Assembly: GCA_947452295.1 (NCBI GenBank)
Contig: CANGCK010000024.1
Coordinates: 1-47,163 of the forward strand
Reading direction: 5' to 3'
Length of the DNA stretch: 47,163 nt
From: Sphingobacteriia bacterium
GTDB taxonomy: Bacteria > Bacteroidota > Bacteroidia > Chitinophagales > Chitinophagaceae
This document shows, piece by piece, positions 17,123-26,023 of the stretch; the first letter of the stretch is position 1; each line of letters opens with the position of its first letter. The position numbers and the translations under genes were made by a program. The notes under the pieces are model-generated. The model worked only from the letters and a program-made list of their open reading frames with translations, was not told where the DNA came from and did no database searches.

Positions 17123-17152
17123 CAAAGGTAAGTAAACAGAACAAACTAACAA
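17123..17152 (-). promoter_or_regulatory. Promoter of the rpmB-rpmG-DUF4295 operon
   Basis: TTG (17152-17150), a 19-nt spacer and TACCTTTG (17130-17123) on the minus strand match the Bacteroidota consensus. The start is expected near 17118, about 30 nt before the rpmB ATG. Confidence 0.65.
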
Positions 17153-17285
17153 GGCTAAATCTATTTTTTTTTAGATTTTTTTTCGAAATACCTTAAAAGT
17201 GCTGAACTTATTGCCCTCCAAGTATATTTTAAATAATATATTAATTCAATATATTGTTTAGTTCGGGTGCAATTTACTATTTATT

Positions 17286-18485
17286 TTAACCTGGCAAACT
17301 AATTTTACCCATTACAACCATTGGTATATCGGCAGCACCACCACCGATAGGAATATTTCCTCCTGCCACACACTCATTGGCCAATAGAGCAAATAATACA
17401 GCTTCTTTTGCATCTGGATGAATATTTAATGCATTGGTAGTAAAAAATTTACAGTTGAGCAATTGAGCTTGTATCTGATCCATTAACAATGGATTATGCA
17501 TACCCCCACCGCTACTATACACTACATATTCTTTTTCAATATTCATGGTTTGTTTTAATGCAGCTACAATTGTGTTAGCGGTAAAGCTGTTTAATGTAGC
17601 CATAACATCATAGTGACTAATACCCATCAATTGGGCATTAGTGATGGCATTGTTTAAATAATTCAAATTAAACAATTCGGGACCGGTGGTTTTAGGAAAG
17701 GGTTGGTCAAAAAAATCGTTTTGCATGAGCGTTTTTAATAGCAGGTTATTGCAAACCCCTTGTTTGGCAATAGTTGCATCTTTATCGAAAGGAATATTAA
17801 AATGCAGTTGCGCATATGCATCCATTAATGTATTGCCTGGACCTGTATCGGTACTAAAGACTTTTGAAACATCTAAATCTTCAGCTAGGAAAGTAAAATT
17901 GGCAATACCGCCAATATTCAGCATGATGCGATTTTCACCCAACTTACTAAAAACTAAATAATCGCCGTAAACAGCCAATGGCGCGCCCTCTCCTCCAGCA
18001 GCAATATGTTTTTGACGGAAATCGCTGATGGTGATAATTCCAGTATTCACAGCCAAATGATCTCCATCGCCAATTTGCAACGTAGCGTTGCCAAAGATTT
18101 TCTTTTGATGAAGGATTTTAGGTGCATGGTAAATTGTTTGACCATGGCTAGCTATTAAATCTACATCAGCAGCATTTATTCCCCACTCTTTTAGCGCAGC
18201 TAATATCATATTAGCATGTTGTACTGCAATCCATGGATTTAATACACACAACAGTTCAAGATCAACTGTTTTTTTAGAAAACACAGCTCTAACTAAATCT
18301 TTAAAATGTTGATCAAAAGGAATGGTTGTAAAATAGGGCACTTTAACTTTAGTATGTACGCCACACCCATCAATTTCACATAAAGCAATATCTAATCCAT
18401 CTAAAGAAGTACCACTCATTAAGCCAATAATGGTACGTGTGGGTTTTGCTGCAATATTTGCCAAACGGGCTATGTACTGATTCAT
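17286..18485 (-). CDS. anmK: Anhydro-N-acetylmuramic acid kinase
   Basis: AnmK phosphorylates and opens 1,6-anhydro-MurNAc released during peptidoglycan recycling, giving MurNAc-6-phosphate. The 399-residue protein shows the ATP-binding opening GLMSGTSLDGLDIALCEIDG. It also has IASHGQTIYH, the QIGDGDHLAVNTGI loop, DTGPGNTLMDAY and the YSSGGGMHNP/GGAADIP C-terminal motifs of the family. It lies 10 nt after the UbiD-type gene on the same strand. An MurQ etherase, the usual next step, is not in the window. Confidence 0.95.
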   Translation of the reverse strand: MNQYIARLANIAAKPTRTIIGLMSGTSLDGLDIALCEIDGCGVHTKVKVPYFTTIPFDQHFKDLVRAVFSKKTVDLELLCVLNPWIAVQHANMILAALKEWGINAADVDLIASHGQTIYHAPKILHQKKIFGNATLQIGDGDHLAVNTGIITISDFRQKHIAAGGEGAPLAVYGDYLVFSKLGENRIMLNIGGIANFTFLAEDLDVSKVFSTDTGPGNTLMDAYAQLHFNIPFDKDATIAKQGVCNNLLLKTLMQNDFFDQPFPKTTGPELFNLNYLNNAITNAQLMGISHYDVMATLNSFTANTIVAALKQTMNIEKEYVVYSSGGGMHNPLLMDQIQAQLLNCKFFTTNALNIHPDAKEAVLFALLANECVAGGNIPIGGGAADIPMVVMGKISLPG

Positions 18486-18495
18486 CTATTAAAAA

Positions 18496-20334
18496 TTACA
18501 AGATTTTGTATAAGCTACCCCCTTTTTCAAAAAGGCGATTGATGTGTTCTTCTATTTTAGGATCTTTTACTACAGCGGGTGCGTGATGACTTTTAATTCG
18601 GGCATCAATAATTAACGGCCCATTACAACCCCAATGCTTATGAACGCAAAACGAATCAATTCCATATATGTCGTGAGATGGATTGCACCTCGTATAAGTT
18701 ACCCATAAATAATTATTGATAGACCCAGCGGCAAAATAGCTATCATCACAAACAACTATAATTACAATACCTTGCAGTGTATTAATATGATGGAATACTT
18801 GGCTATTGAGGTTATCCATTTCCTCTTTGGCGGTTGAATAATCATGAAATGCTTTGGCAGATATGCAAAGTACACCGGGCATTGCAATTTGAGGTTTTTC
18901 GAACCCACTTAATGAATTAAAAACAGCTGGTACATTACTCGACAATTCTCTTATTTTTTCGCCATAGGCGGCAAAAACTACTTTACTACCTGTATTTAAC
19001 CCTGTCCCTGAATAATCGAGGGTATCGATGGTGGTATTGGTATAAAAATGAATGTCGCGATTTAATTGGATACGTTCTAACACATATTGCATGAACGAGG
19101 GAATATGGCTGGCTTGAAGTTGATTGTTATCATCTGCAGTTATAAAAAGAAATTTAGCCAAACTTAATTGCCCGGTTCCCAATATATGATTGGCGATGGT
19201 TAATAATTCAGCCGGTTGTTTGGCTGGACTAAAAGGTGTATAACGTTCGCTACCTACTGCTAATAGCAAAGGGTGAACACCTGCGGCATCAACGGCATGA
19301 ACCTCTTTTAGTCCTGGTATTTCAGCGGGTATTGCCGCTCCAGTTATTTCATGAATCAGTTCCCCAAAGCTGGTATCTTCTTGCGGTGGACGGCCTACTA
19401 CAGTAAAAGGCCAAATGGCATTTTTACGGGCATATACTTTATGCACTTTCATTAGCGGAAAAGGATGAGTTAAGCTATAATAACCCAAATGATCTCCAAA
19501 AGGTCCTTCAGGTTTATTCTCACCTGGATATACTTCACCCGTTATAACAAAATCGGCATCGGTACTAATACAAAATCCATCTTGATAACTGTACCTAAAT
19601 CTTCGTCCCCCCAATGCTCCGGCGAAAGTCATTTCGCTGATTCCTTCCGGCAAAGGCATTACAGCAGACAAAGTATGTGCAGGCGGCCCGCCTACAAAGC
19701 AGCTTACTTTTAGTGGGAGTCCTTTTTTATTGGCTTTTGTTTGATGAACTCCAATGCCACGGTGCAATTGATAATGTAAGCCAATTTCTTTATTGGGAAC
19801 GTAATCGTTGCCGGTTAATTGAATGCGATACATACCCAAATTAGCCTTCATAATACCCGGCTGATCAATATCCTCAGTATAAACCTGCGGTAAGGTTACA
19901 AAAGCCCCACCATCCATTGGCCAATGATGAATAAGCGGGAGGTCGGTAATTTTGATTTCTTCGTATAATACAGGCTTCGACAATGGATTTTTAAGCGGTA
20001 ATGCTTTTAGAGCAGCCATTGCAACTTGAAGATTTTTTAAAGGAGATTTAAGCGCTTTAATAGGATCGTTCTTGAGTTCAATTAATTGCTGAACATGTTG
20101 AATGGTATCGCTGAAAATAAACTTACTCCGCTCTAGCGTACCAAAAATATTAGACGCGGCTCTAAATCGAGATCCTTTTACATTTTCGAATAACAATGCG
20201 GGGCCATGTGCTTCATATACCCGCAAATGAATTGCAGCCATTTCCAAATATGGATCTACTTGTTCTTTTATTCTAATTAATTGCCCTTTTTTTTCCAAAT
20301 CGAGCAAGCAAGCTTCTAATGATTCGTACGACAT
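18496..20334 (-). CDS. UbiD family decarboxylase (probable menaquinone pathway)
   Basis: This 612-residue member of the prenyl-FMN-dependent UbiD decarboxylases contains the conserved core around 270-330: ITGEVYPGENKPEGPFGDHLGYYS, with the active-site Glu residues and the GPFGDH signature. It also has HRGIGVHQTKA and GGPPAHTLSAVMPLP, which contact the cofactor and metal. In this phylum long UbiD members (about 600 residues) are usually assigned to quinone biosynthesis, removing a ring carboxylate; that assignment is inference. The prenyltransferase UbiX is not nearby. It is the first gene of a pair with anmK and is divergent from pdxJ. Confidence 0.88.
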   Translation of the reverse strand: MSYESLEACLLDLEKKGQLIRIKEQVDPYLEMAAIHLRVYEAHGPALLFENVKGSRFRAASNIFGTLERSKFIFSDTIQHVQQLIELKNDPIKALKSPLKNLQVAMAALKALPLKNPLSKPVLYEEIKITDLPLIHHWPMDGGAFVTLPQVYTEDIDQPGIMKANLGMYRIQLTGNDYVPNKEIGLHYQLHRGIGVHQTKANKKGLPLKVSCFVGGPPAHTLSAVMPLPEGISEMTFAGALGGRRFRYSYQDGFCISTDADFVITGEVYPGENKPEGPFGDHLGYYSLTHPFPLMKVHKVYARKNAIWPFTVVGRPPQEDTSFGELIHEITGAAIPAEIPGLKEVHAVDAAGVHPLLLAVGSERYTPFSPAKQPAELLTIANHILGTGQLSLAKFLFITADDNNQLQASHIPSFMQYVLERIQLNRDIHFYTNTTIDTLDYSGTGLNTGSKVVFAAYGEKIRELSSNVPAVFNSLSGFEKPQIAMPGVLCISAKAFHDYSTAKEEMDNLNSQVFHHINTLQGIVIIVVCDDSYFAAGSINNYLWVTYTRCNPSHDIYGIDSFCVHKHWGCNGPLIIDARIKSHHAPAVVKDPKIEEHINRLFEKGGSLYKIL

Positions 20335-20426
20335 AATAATTTAACAAAGCTATACTTCAAATGTTGATTTAGGAAAATGTTTCTTTGGTTTATGGTGTAT
20401 AATCAGATGCAGCGTAACTTTACATT

Positions 20427-21146
20427 ATGACAAAGCTTAGTGTAAATATCAATAAAATTGCCACTTTAAGAAATAGCAGAGGCGGCAACAACCCCGATGT
20501 AATAAAAGTAGCGCTTGATGCAGAGCAATTTGGGGCGAATGGAATTACCGTACATCCACGCCCCGATGAACGACATATACGTTACCAAGATGTTCATGAT
20601 TTAAAAAAAGTATTAACTACCGAATTTAATATTGAAGGCAACCCTACAGAACAAAAATTTGTTGACCTGGTACTAGCGGTAAAGCCTGCTCAGGTAACAT
20701 TGGTACCGGACGCGCTTGGACAAATTACCAGTAACCATGGCTGGGATACCCTTGCCAATAAAGCTTATTTAACCCAAATTATCGGGGTCTTTAAAGAAGC
20801 AGGTATCCGAGTATCAATTTTTGTGGACCCGATAGTTGAAATGGTTGTTGGAGCAGCAGCAACCGGAACTGATAGGATTGAATTGTATACAGAACAGTTT
20901 GCTACCTTATTTGCTGCTAATAAAAAGGCAGATGCAATTGCCCCCTATATTAGTTCAGCTGCAAAAGCTAAAGAACTGGGTTTGGGTATTAATGCCGGAC
21001 ATGATTTAGACCGATTTAACCTTCGTTATTTTACACAACAAATCCCCTATATAGATGAAGTGAGTATTGGCCATGCGTTGGTTTGTGACGCGCTTTATTT
21101 GGGATTAGAGAATACCATACAAATTTATCAACGACAACTGCAGTAA
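20427..21146 (+). CDS. pdxJ: Pyridoxine 5'-phosphate synthase
   Basis: PdxJ joins 3-amino-2-oxopropyl phosphate and deoxyxylulose 5-phosphate to make pyridoxine 5'-phosphate, the last ring-forming step of DXP-dependent vitamin B6 synthesis. The 239-residue TIM barrel starts [17 protein letters not shown]. It has [16 protein letters not shown], with the catalytic Glu/His environment, QVTLVPD, and [12 protein letters not shown] near the phosphate-binding end. The length is typical. It is the first gene on the right of a 92-nt divergent region shared with the UbiD gene. Confidence 0.96.
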   Translation: MTKLSVNINKIATLRNSRGGNNPDVIKVALDAEQFGANGITVHPRPDERHIRYQDVHDLKKVLTTEFNIEGNPTEQKFVDLVLAVKPAQVTLVPDALGQITSNHGWDTLANKAYLTQIIGVFKEAGIRVSIFVDPIVEMVVGAAATGTDRIELYTEQFATLFAANKKADAIAPYISSAAKAKELGLGINAGHDLDRFNLRYFTQQIPYIDEVSIGHALVCDALYLGLENTIQIYQRQLQ

Positions 21147-21204
21147 GAAAAAATATTTTTTTATACGTAAGATATAATTTATTTTGTGGTATAAAAAAGA
21201 GGAA

Positions 21205-21465
21205 ATGGATGCAAAAATAACGATGAGTTTCGATGAAAGGGTAATTGAAGCGGCTAAGCTATATGCAGCTAAAAACAATATGAGCTTATCGCGCCTTACA
21301 GAATATTTGTTTAGAAATATCACCCAACAAAACTATACGCCAATTGAAGATTTGCCCATTGCAACATGGGTCAATCAAATATCAGAAGGGGAAGCGCAAT
21401 ACACGGTAAAATCAAAAACCCGAAAAGATCAACGGCAATCATTTTTTGAATCTCGCAAGAAATGA
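21205..21465 (+). CDS. DUF6364-like antitoxin (ribbon-helix-helix type)
   Basis: The 86-residue product starts MDAKITMSFDERVIEAAKLYA. The N-terminal beta-strand and the two helices AKLYAAKNNMSLSRLTEYLF form the ribbon-helix-helix DNA-binding fold expected for type II antitoxins; the C-terminal half is polar and charged. The in-frame TTG at 21184 is a less likely start, because a purine-rich AAAGAGGA lies just before the ATG at 21205. It overlaps the PIN toxin gene by 4 nt (ATGA), the usual antitoxin-first arrangement. It probably binds and neutralises the toxin and represses the pair. Confidence 0.85.
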   Translation: MDAKITMSFDERVIEAAKLYAAKNNMSLSRLTEYLFRNITQQNYTPIEDLPIATWVNQISEGEAQYTVKSKTRKDQRQSFFESRKK

Positions 21466-21890
21466 AAAAAATTTTTATAGATGCCAATGTATTAATTTCT
21501 GTTTTAAACAAAGAATTACCAGTTTATAGTTATTCGTCCAGGGTACTAAGTTTAGCGGGAAGTAAACAATTTAAATTATACAGCTCCCCTACCTGTTTTT
21601 CAATAGCTTATTATTTTGCTGGAAAGAAATGTGGAGCGGCAAAGGCAAGAGAAAAAATTGCTTTATTAAGTGAACATATTTTAACGGCTGTTAATAAAGA
21701 AACAGATATACAAACGGTTGCAAAAAGTAAAAAGATAAAAGATTTTGAAGATGGCTTAGAATACATGGCTGCTATACATACCAACTGCCATTGCATTGTA
21801 ACTGAAGATAAGAAGGATTATTATTTTTCTGAAATTGAAGTATTGAATTGTAAGGATTTTTTGGAGAAATATGTATTACGATTTAATTAG
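21462..21890 (+). CDS. PIN domain toxin (VapC-like ribonuclease)
   Basis: This 142-residue single PIN domain has MKKIFIDANVLISVL with Asp7, KDFEDGLEY with Asp94/Asp97/Glu100, and CIVTEDKKDY with Asp116. These acidic residues bind Mg2+ in PIN ribonucleases. The second-position Glu of classic VapC is not evident; that stretch reads SSPTCFSIAYYF, as in a Bacteroidota subgroup of PIN proteins, so activity is likely but not certain. It follows its antitoxin with a 4-nt overlap. Together they form a type II toxin-antitoxin pair inserted between the metabolic genes pdxJ and purE. Confidence 0.87.
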   Translation: MKKIFIDANVLISVLNKELPVYSYSSRVLSLAGSKQFKLYSSPTCFSIAYYFAGKKCGAAKAREKIALLSEHILTAVNKETDIQTVAKSKKIKDFEDGLEYMAAIHTNCHCIVTEDKKDYYFSEIEVLNCKDFLEKYVLRFN

Positions 21891-21915
21891 TAACTTTCTA
21901 TAATAAAAATACAAC

Positions 21916-22437
21916 ATGAGCAATCATTTATTAGTGGGCATCATCATGGGAAGCGACAGCGATTTACCGGTAATGCAGGCTGCAGCTGATTTTTTAAAAT
22001 CAATGGAGATATCGTTTGAGTTAACAGTAGTATCGGCACATAGAACACCGGAAAGAATGGTAACATATGCTCAAACTGCCAGATCAAGAGGTTTAAAAGT
22101 AATTATAGCTGGAGCAGGAGGTGCTGCGCACCTTCCGGGTATGGTAGCATCATTGACTACTTTACCCGTGATTGGGGTACCTATTAAATCCTCCAATTCT
22201 ATTGATGGATGGGACTCAATATTATCCATTTTACAAATGCCTAATGGGGTGCCGGTTGCAACTGTTGCATTGAATGCGGCAAAGAATGCAGGAATATTGG
22301 CGGCTCAAATCATAGGTGCATTTGATGGTACAATAGCTAGTAAATTAAACGACTATAAAAAAAGTTTACAAGATGATGTGTTGAAAAAAGCAGATGGATT
22401 AAAAACTAGTTGGCCAAATGAGTATGATGGAAAATAA
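21916..22437 (+). CDS. purE: N5-carboxyaminoimidazole ribonucleotide mutase
   Basis: PurE converts N5-CAIR to CAIR in de novo purine synthesis. The 173-residue protein has the class I motif [14 protein letters not shown], the catalytic [10 protein letters not shown] histidine region and the [14 protein letters not shown] loop. Its partner PurK is not in this window. The gene starts 25 nt after the toxin gene, with no clear operon partner. Confidence 0.97.
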   Translation: MSNHLLVGIIMGSDSDLPVMQAAADFLKSMEISFELTVVSAHRTPERMVTYAQTARSRGLKVIIAGAGGAAHLPGMVASLTTLPVIGVPIKSSNSIDGWDSILSILQMPNGVPVATVALNAAKNAGILAAQIIGAFDGTIASKLNDYKKSLQDDVLKKADGLKTSWPNEYDGK

Positions 22438-22470
22438 TTTATTTTTTATTAAAAATATTCTTAATATTAT

Positions 22471-22553
22471 ACAGCAAATGTGGAGACCAGCAACCACCTA
22501 AAAACGGGGCGTTTACCGAAAAGCCATAAGAGTAGGGCTAAACTAAAAATTAC
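22471..22553 (+). promoter_or_regulatory. Structured RNA leader of the DUF805 gene (candidate DUF805-motif RNA)
   Basis: Within the 122-nt gap after purE there are three close hairpins in an otherwise AT-rich gap: GTGG(22480-22483)/CCAC(22494-22497), AAACG(22502-22506)/CGTTT(22510-22514), and AGCC(22522-22525)/GGCT(22536-22539). The element lies 20 nt before the DUF805 start codon. A conserved 'DUF805' and a 'DUF805b' RNA motif upstream of such genes in Bacteroidota have been described by comparative searches. I infer, from position and GC-rich hairpins only, that this is a member. The ligand or regulator is unknown. Confidence 0.5.
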
Positions 22554-22559
22554 TTGTTT

Positions 22560-22943
22560 ATGAAATGGTACCTAAAAGTATTGAACAATTACACGAACTT
22601 CTCAGGTAGGGCAAGAAGAAAAGAGTATTGGTTTTTTGCATTGTTTAATTTCATTTTTGCACTAGTAGCAATGGGAATAGACAATGTATTACACAGCAAC
22701 TTTACAATTGGAGAAATGCCATTACCATACGGCTATGTTTACCTATTCTACGCATTGGCAACAATTATTCCGGGGCTTGCTGTTGCAGTAAGACGTTTAC
22801 ATGATGTTGGTAAAAGTGGATGGATGTTATTGGTAGGTATAATTCCATTGATTGGAGGAATTTGGCTATTGGTACTATTTTTTACTGATAGCAATTTAGG
22901 AGAGAATAAATATGGATTAAATCCAAAAACTACAGAAGAATAA
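22560..22943 (+). CDS. DUF805 family inner-membrane protein
   Basis: This 127-residue membrane protein has the DUF805 layout. A short amphipathic start (YLKVLNNYTNFSGRARRKEYWFF) is followed by four hydrophobic segments and the family signature AVAVRRLHDVGKSGWMLL, ending in a polar tail (FTDSNLGENKYG). The function is unknown. The ATG at 22560 gives MKWYLKVL, which fits the family start better than the TTG at 22554. It is preceded by the structured leader above and followed by a strong bidirectional terminator shared with the opposing tRNA genes. Confidence 0.9.
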   Translation: MKWYLKVLNNYTNFSGRARRKEYWFFALFNFIFALVAMGIDNVLHSNFTIGEMPLPYGYVYLFYALATIIPGLAVAVRRLHDVGKSGWMLLVGIIPLIGGIWLLVLFFTDSNLGENKYGLNPKTTEE

Positions 22944-22967
22944 TTTAAAACAGCTCATATACAAAAT

Positions 22968-22998
22968 AAAAAAGGTGGAAATCAATTCCACCTTTTTT
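22968..22998. terminator. Bidirectional terminator between the DUF805 gene and tRNA-Leu
   Basis: A perfect 13-bp inverted repeat (aaaaaaggtggaa / ttccacctttttt) with a 5-nt loop at 22981-22985, flanked by T-runs on both strands, lies between the convergent DUF805 gene and tRNA-Leu. It can end transcription from either side. Confidence 0.85.
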
Positions 22999-23001
22999 TT
23001 G

Positions 23002-23087
23002 TGCCCCGGAACGGAGTTGAACCGTTACTCGCATTGCGGCGAACAGGATTTTAAGTCCTGCGTGTCTACCAATTCCACCACCAGGGC
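23002..23087 (-). tRNA. tRNA-Leu (UAA)
   Basis: This 86-nt cloverleaf has acceptor GCCCTGG (23087-23081) paired to CCGGGGC, D-loop TGGTAGACA, and anticodon loop CTTAAAA giving UAA. It has a long variable arm of leucine type and the T-loop GGTTCAACTCC. The 3' CCA is not encoded. It lies downstream of tRNA-Gly on the same strand, with an internal hairpin between them. Confidence 0.95.
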
Positions 23088-23095
23088 TGCCATAA

Positions 23096-23124
23096 AAAAT
23101 CCCGTCACTTAAGAGCGGGATTTT
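23096..23124 (-). terminator. Terminator-like hairpin between tRNA-Gly and tRNA-Leu
   Basis: A 9-bp inverted repeat, aaaatcccg (23096-23104) and cgggatttt (23116-23124), is followed on the minus strand by a T-run. It lies after the tRNA-Gly 3' end and 8 nt before tRNA-Leu. It may reduce, not abolish, read-through into tRNA-Leu, for which no separate promoter is seen. Confidence 0.65.
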
Positions 23125-23129
23125 CTTTG

Positions 23130-23202
<73 letters not shown>

Positions 23203-23233
23203 ATTAATTATAAGAACTTTTGTTTTGGGAGTG

Positions 23234-23264
23234 CAAAAATAGAAAAAATTTTATCTCTACCAAA
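23234..23264 (-). promoter_or_regulatory. Promoter of the tRNA-Gly/tRNA-Leu unit
   Basis: TTTG (23264-23261), 19 nt, then TATTTTTG (23241-23234) on the minus strand is a full Bacteroidota consensus. The expected start is near 23229, about 27 nt before the mature tRNA. The core and next bases (TATTTTTGCACTCC) are shared with the tRNA-Cys promoter. Confidence 0.75.
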
Positions 23265-23278
23265 TTTTTTTTTGATTT

Positions 23279-23485
23279 TTATTTATACTCTGGTTTGTAC
23301 TTTGAGCTACTTTGTACATCAACAGCAGGCTTACCTGTATAACGCTGATTATACATACGGTAGCATCCTCCTAATATAAAAGCTAGTATGCAAAATACTT
23401 GCAAGTAAAATAAAAAACGAGATGAACTCACCCAATTATTTTGGATATCTTTTTGTTCGTGTTGATCAATGATTTCTTGTGACAT
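23279..23485 (-). CDS. Small single-pass membrane protein, function unknown
   Basis: I do not recognise this gene. The likely 68-residue product starts at the ATG at 23485 (MSQEIIDQHEQKDIQNNWV). It has a polar N-terminus, one hydrophobic helix (FLFYLQVFCILAFILGG, about 25-42) and a polar tail rich in Y/K/S. A longer frame starting at 23602 would overlap the glycosyltransferase gene by 74 nt and is less likely. It lies 43 nt after the glycosyltransferase stop on the same strand, so they may be co-transcribed. Confidence 0.6.
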   Translation of the reverse strand: MSQEIIDQHEQKDIQNNWVSSSRFLFYLQVFCILAFILGGCYRMYNQRYTGKPAVDVQSSSKYKPEYK

Positions 23486-23528
23486 ATTTTGAAATTGCTG
23501 TGCAAAAATAAGGGTTGATTGAATATAA

Positions 23529-24551
23529 TCATTGCTTCTCTTCAATAATTTCTGAAAAACGCATCTTTTTCTCAACAAAATAGTTCCAAACAACCGATCC
23601 ATTATAAACGCCCATTAGTTTTTTCATCGGAATAGGTTTTATCATACCCCTCTTATCTCCTATCAAACACCAATAAAAAAAACTGATATGGGCTTTAATA
23701 ATTGCTGTAAAAAAAAACCTATCACCCGACAACAAACCTTTCCATGCTGACAGAGCATCTAAACAAAAACGAACTGGTATTTTCCACAACAACTCATTTA
23801 ATGGCAAATTTTTTGCCATCATAATTAAATTGTTTCTGAAATTTAAAAATACTTTTCTTCCACCCCGCGGTAAAGTACCTGCGCCAACATGATAAACAAC
23901 TGAATCAGGACAAACCATCACCCGATATCCTTTTAATTGCATTCTCCAACATAAATCAATTTCTTCTTGATGTGCAAAAAAATATGGGTCAAAGCCATTT
24001 AATGCATGAAATATACCAGACTTTACAAACATAGCAGCGCCAGTAGCCCAAAATATATCTTGTGAATGATTGTATTGACCAATATCTGGTTCGCAAACAT
24101 CAAAAACTCTACCTCGGGAAAATGGATAACCCAAACTATCAATCCACCCCCCTGCTGCTCCAGCATACTCAAATAACCCTGTTTCTTTAAACGATAAAAG
24201 CTTTGGCTGACAGGCGGCTACCATTTCATTTGCTTCCATCAAAGCTATTATTGGATCTACCCAATTGGGCTTTACAGCAACATCAGAATTAAGCAATACA
24301 TAATAAGGCGCATCTACTAATTTTAAAGCCCAATTGTACCCCCCGGCAAAACCTAGATTTACGCTATTCTTTAACAAGGTTATTGTTGGGTAGTTTTTTT
24401 CTACAAATTCAATTGAATCATCTGTGGAACCATTATCAGCAAGAACTATTTGTATTGGCTGGTAAGTGGTAGCCATTACAGAAGGTAAAAATTGTTCGAG
24501 GTATTTTTTACCATTAAAATTTAATATAACTACAGCAACTAATGGATTCAA
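23529..24551 (-). CDS. Family 2 glycosyltransferase
   Basis: This 340-residue GT-A fold enzyme transfers a sugar from a nucleotide sugar, probably in rhamnan, lipopolysaccharide or exopolysaccharide assembly. It has VVILNFNGKKYLEQFLPSV at the N-terminus, VLADNGSTDDSIEFV (nucleotide site), and LNSDVAV (the DXD-like metal motif). FFAHQEEIDLCWRMQLKGYRVMVCPDSVVYH carries the catalytic acidic cluster ED-like and the WR motif of the rhamnosyltransferase-type subgroup. There are no clear membrane helices apart from a short hydrophobic patch near the C-terminus. The acceptor is unknown. Confidence 0.9.
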   Translation of the reverse strand: MNPLVAVVILNFNGKKYLEQFLPSVMATTYQPIQIVLADNGSTDDSIEFVEKNYPTITLLKNSVNLGFAGGYNWALKLVDAPYYVLLNSDVAVKPNWVDPIIALMEANEMVAACQPKLLSFKETGLFEYAGAAGGWIDSLGYPFSRGRVFDVCEPDIGQYNHSQDIFWATGAAMFVKSGIFHALNGFDPYFFAHQEEIDLCWRMQLKGYRVMVCPDSVVYHVGAGTLPRGGRKVFLNFRNNLIMMAKNLPLNELLWKIPVRFCLDALSAWKGLLSGDRFFFTAIIKAHISFFYWCLIGDKRGMIKPIPMKKLMGVYNGSVVWNYFVEKKMRFSEIIEEKQ

Positions 24552-24783
24552 GAATAATTAATTTGAGCGAAAATACAATCTATTCACCAAAGGTTATATT
24601 GAAAATATTCTCAATAATTCGTATATTGCAATTGTTATGAATATGAAACATTTCCTACATATTAATTTAGATTTTCTAGATCATCCTGCGGGTGCATACT
24701 TACTTTTTTAATTTCTTATTGATAACCTACACATTTTAAGTAGCGTATTTATTCTTTCATTTTTTATCATTAATTATTATTAT

Positions 24784-26016
24784 ATGGATACTACTATATC
24801 CGCTAATTCGGCTATATACTTACAACTAGAAGAAAAATATGGCGCACACAACTATCATCCTTTACCTGTTGTGCTAGAGAAAGGAGAAGGTGTTTTTTTG
24901 TACGACGTTGATGGGAAACGTTATTTTGACTTTTTAAGTGGTTATTCGGCTGTAAATCAAGGACATTGTCACCCTGCTATTATCAACAGCTTAGTAGAAC
25001 AAGCCAAGCAACTCACCCTAACTTCAAGGGCATTTCACAACAATTTATTAGGCAAATATGAACAGTTTATAACACAATATTTTGGCTATGACAAAGTATT
25101 GCCTATGAATACTGGTGTAGAGGGTGGAGAAACTGCTATTAAATTGGCGCGAAGATGGGCATATGCGATTAAGGGTATTGAAGAAAATAAAGCAAAAATA
25201 ATTTTTGCAGAAGGAAATTTTTGGGGTAGAACACTCGCCGCCATATCAACTTCTTCCGATCCTAGTAGTTACCATAATTTTGGTCCATTCATGCCTGGAT
25301 TTGAATTAGTGCCATATAATGATACAATTGCTTTAGAGAAAGCTTTTCAAGACCAAAATGTATGTGCATTTATGGTAGAGCCTATTCAAGGAGAAGCAGG
25401 TGTAGTGCTACCAGATGATGGATATTTGACAAAAGTTCGGGAATTGTGCACCAAATACAATGTATTATTTATTGCTGATGAAATTCAAACAGGACTGGCA
25501 AGAACAGGTAAAATGTTGGCTTGCGACCATGAAAATGTTCGGCCGGATATATTAATCTTAGGAAAAGCACTCAGTGGAGGGGTACTGCCAATTTCAGCTG
25601 TATTGGCCGATGATTATATTATGTTGAACATTCGACCTGGAGAACATGGCTCTACTTATGGTGGGAATCCACTTGCTTGTGCAGTAGCAATAACTGCATT
25701 GGAAGTCTTGAAAGAAGAAAAAATGACTGAAAATGCATCAGCAATGGGCGTTTTGCTAAGGGATGAATTAACTAAACTTCAATCCCCATTTATCAAAATT
25801 ATTAGAGGGAAGGGCCTATTAAATGCGATTGTTATTAATCATTCAAATCCTGATGCTTCGTGGGATTTATGCTTAGCACTAAAGGAAAGAGGTTTGCTTG
25901 CGAAACCCACACATGGCGATAAAATTCGTTTTGCACCCCCTTTATTAATCACTAAAGAACAAATCTTAGAATGCGTTGCTATTATTGCCGACGCATTAAA
26001 CACATTAAAAAGCTAA
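24784..26016 (+). CDS. rocD: Ornithine-oxo-acid transaminase
   Basis: This 410-residue class III PLP aminotransferase moves the delta-amino group of ornithine to 2-oxoglutarate, yielding glutamate-5-semialdehyde for arginine breakdown or proline supply. It has the ornithine aminotransferase N-terminus ([26 protein letters not shown]) and the [20 protein letters not shown]-phosphate region. [15 protein letters not shown] binds the ring nitrogen, and [10 protein letters not shown] has the Schiff-base lysine at residue 261. The length is typical. It is a single gene, convergent with the membrane protein at 26024. Confidence 0.95.
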   Translation: MDTTISANSAIYLQLEEKYGAHNYHPLPVVLEKGEGVFLYDVDGKRYFDFLSGYSAVNQGHCHPAIINSLVEQAKQLTLTSRAFHNNLLGKYEQFITQYFGYDKVLPMNTGVEGGETAIKLARRWAYAIKGIEENKAKIIFAEGNFWGRTLAAISTSSDPSSYHNFGPFMPGFELVPYNDTIALEKAFQDQNVCAFMVEPIQGEAGVVLPDDGYLTKVRELCTKYNVLFIADEIQTGLARTGKMLACDHENVRPDILILGKALSGGVLPISAVLADDYIMLNIRPGEHGSTYGGNPLACAVAITALEVLKEEKMTENASAMGVLLRDELTKLQSPFIKIIRGKGLLNAIVINHSNPDASWDLCLALKERGLLAKPTHGDKIRFAPPLLITKEQILECVAIIADALNTLKS

Positions 26017-26023
26017 TTTAACC

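Noticed and set aside
23486..23602. Upstream extension of the small membrane protein gene into the glycosyltransferase gene.
   Set aside because: It would overlap by 74 nt and lack a signal or membrane segment; the ATG at 23485 is simpler.
24637..24711. 24-codon frame in the gap before rocD (MNMKHFLHINLDFL...).
   Set aside because: Too short, and no family, ribosome-site or conservation evidence; it may be chance in a 232-nt AT-rich gap.
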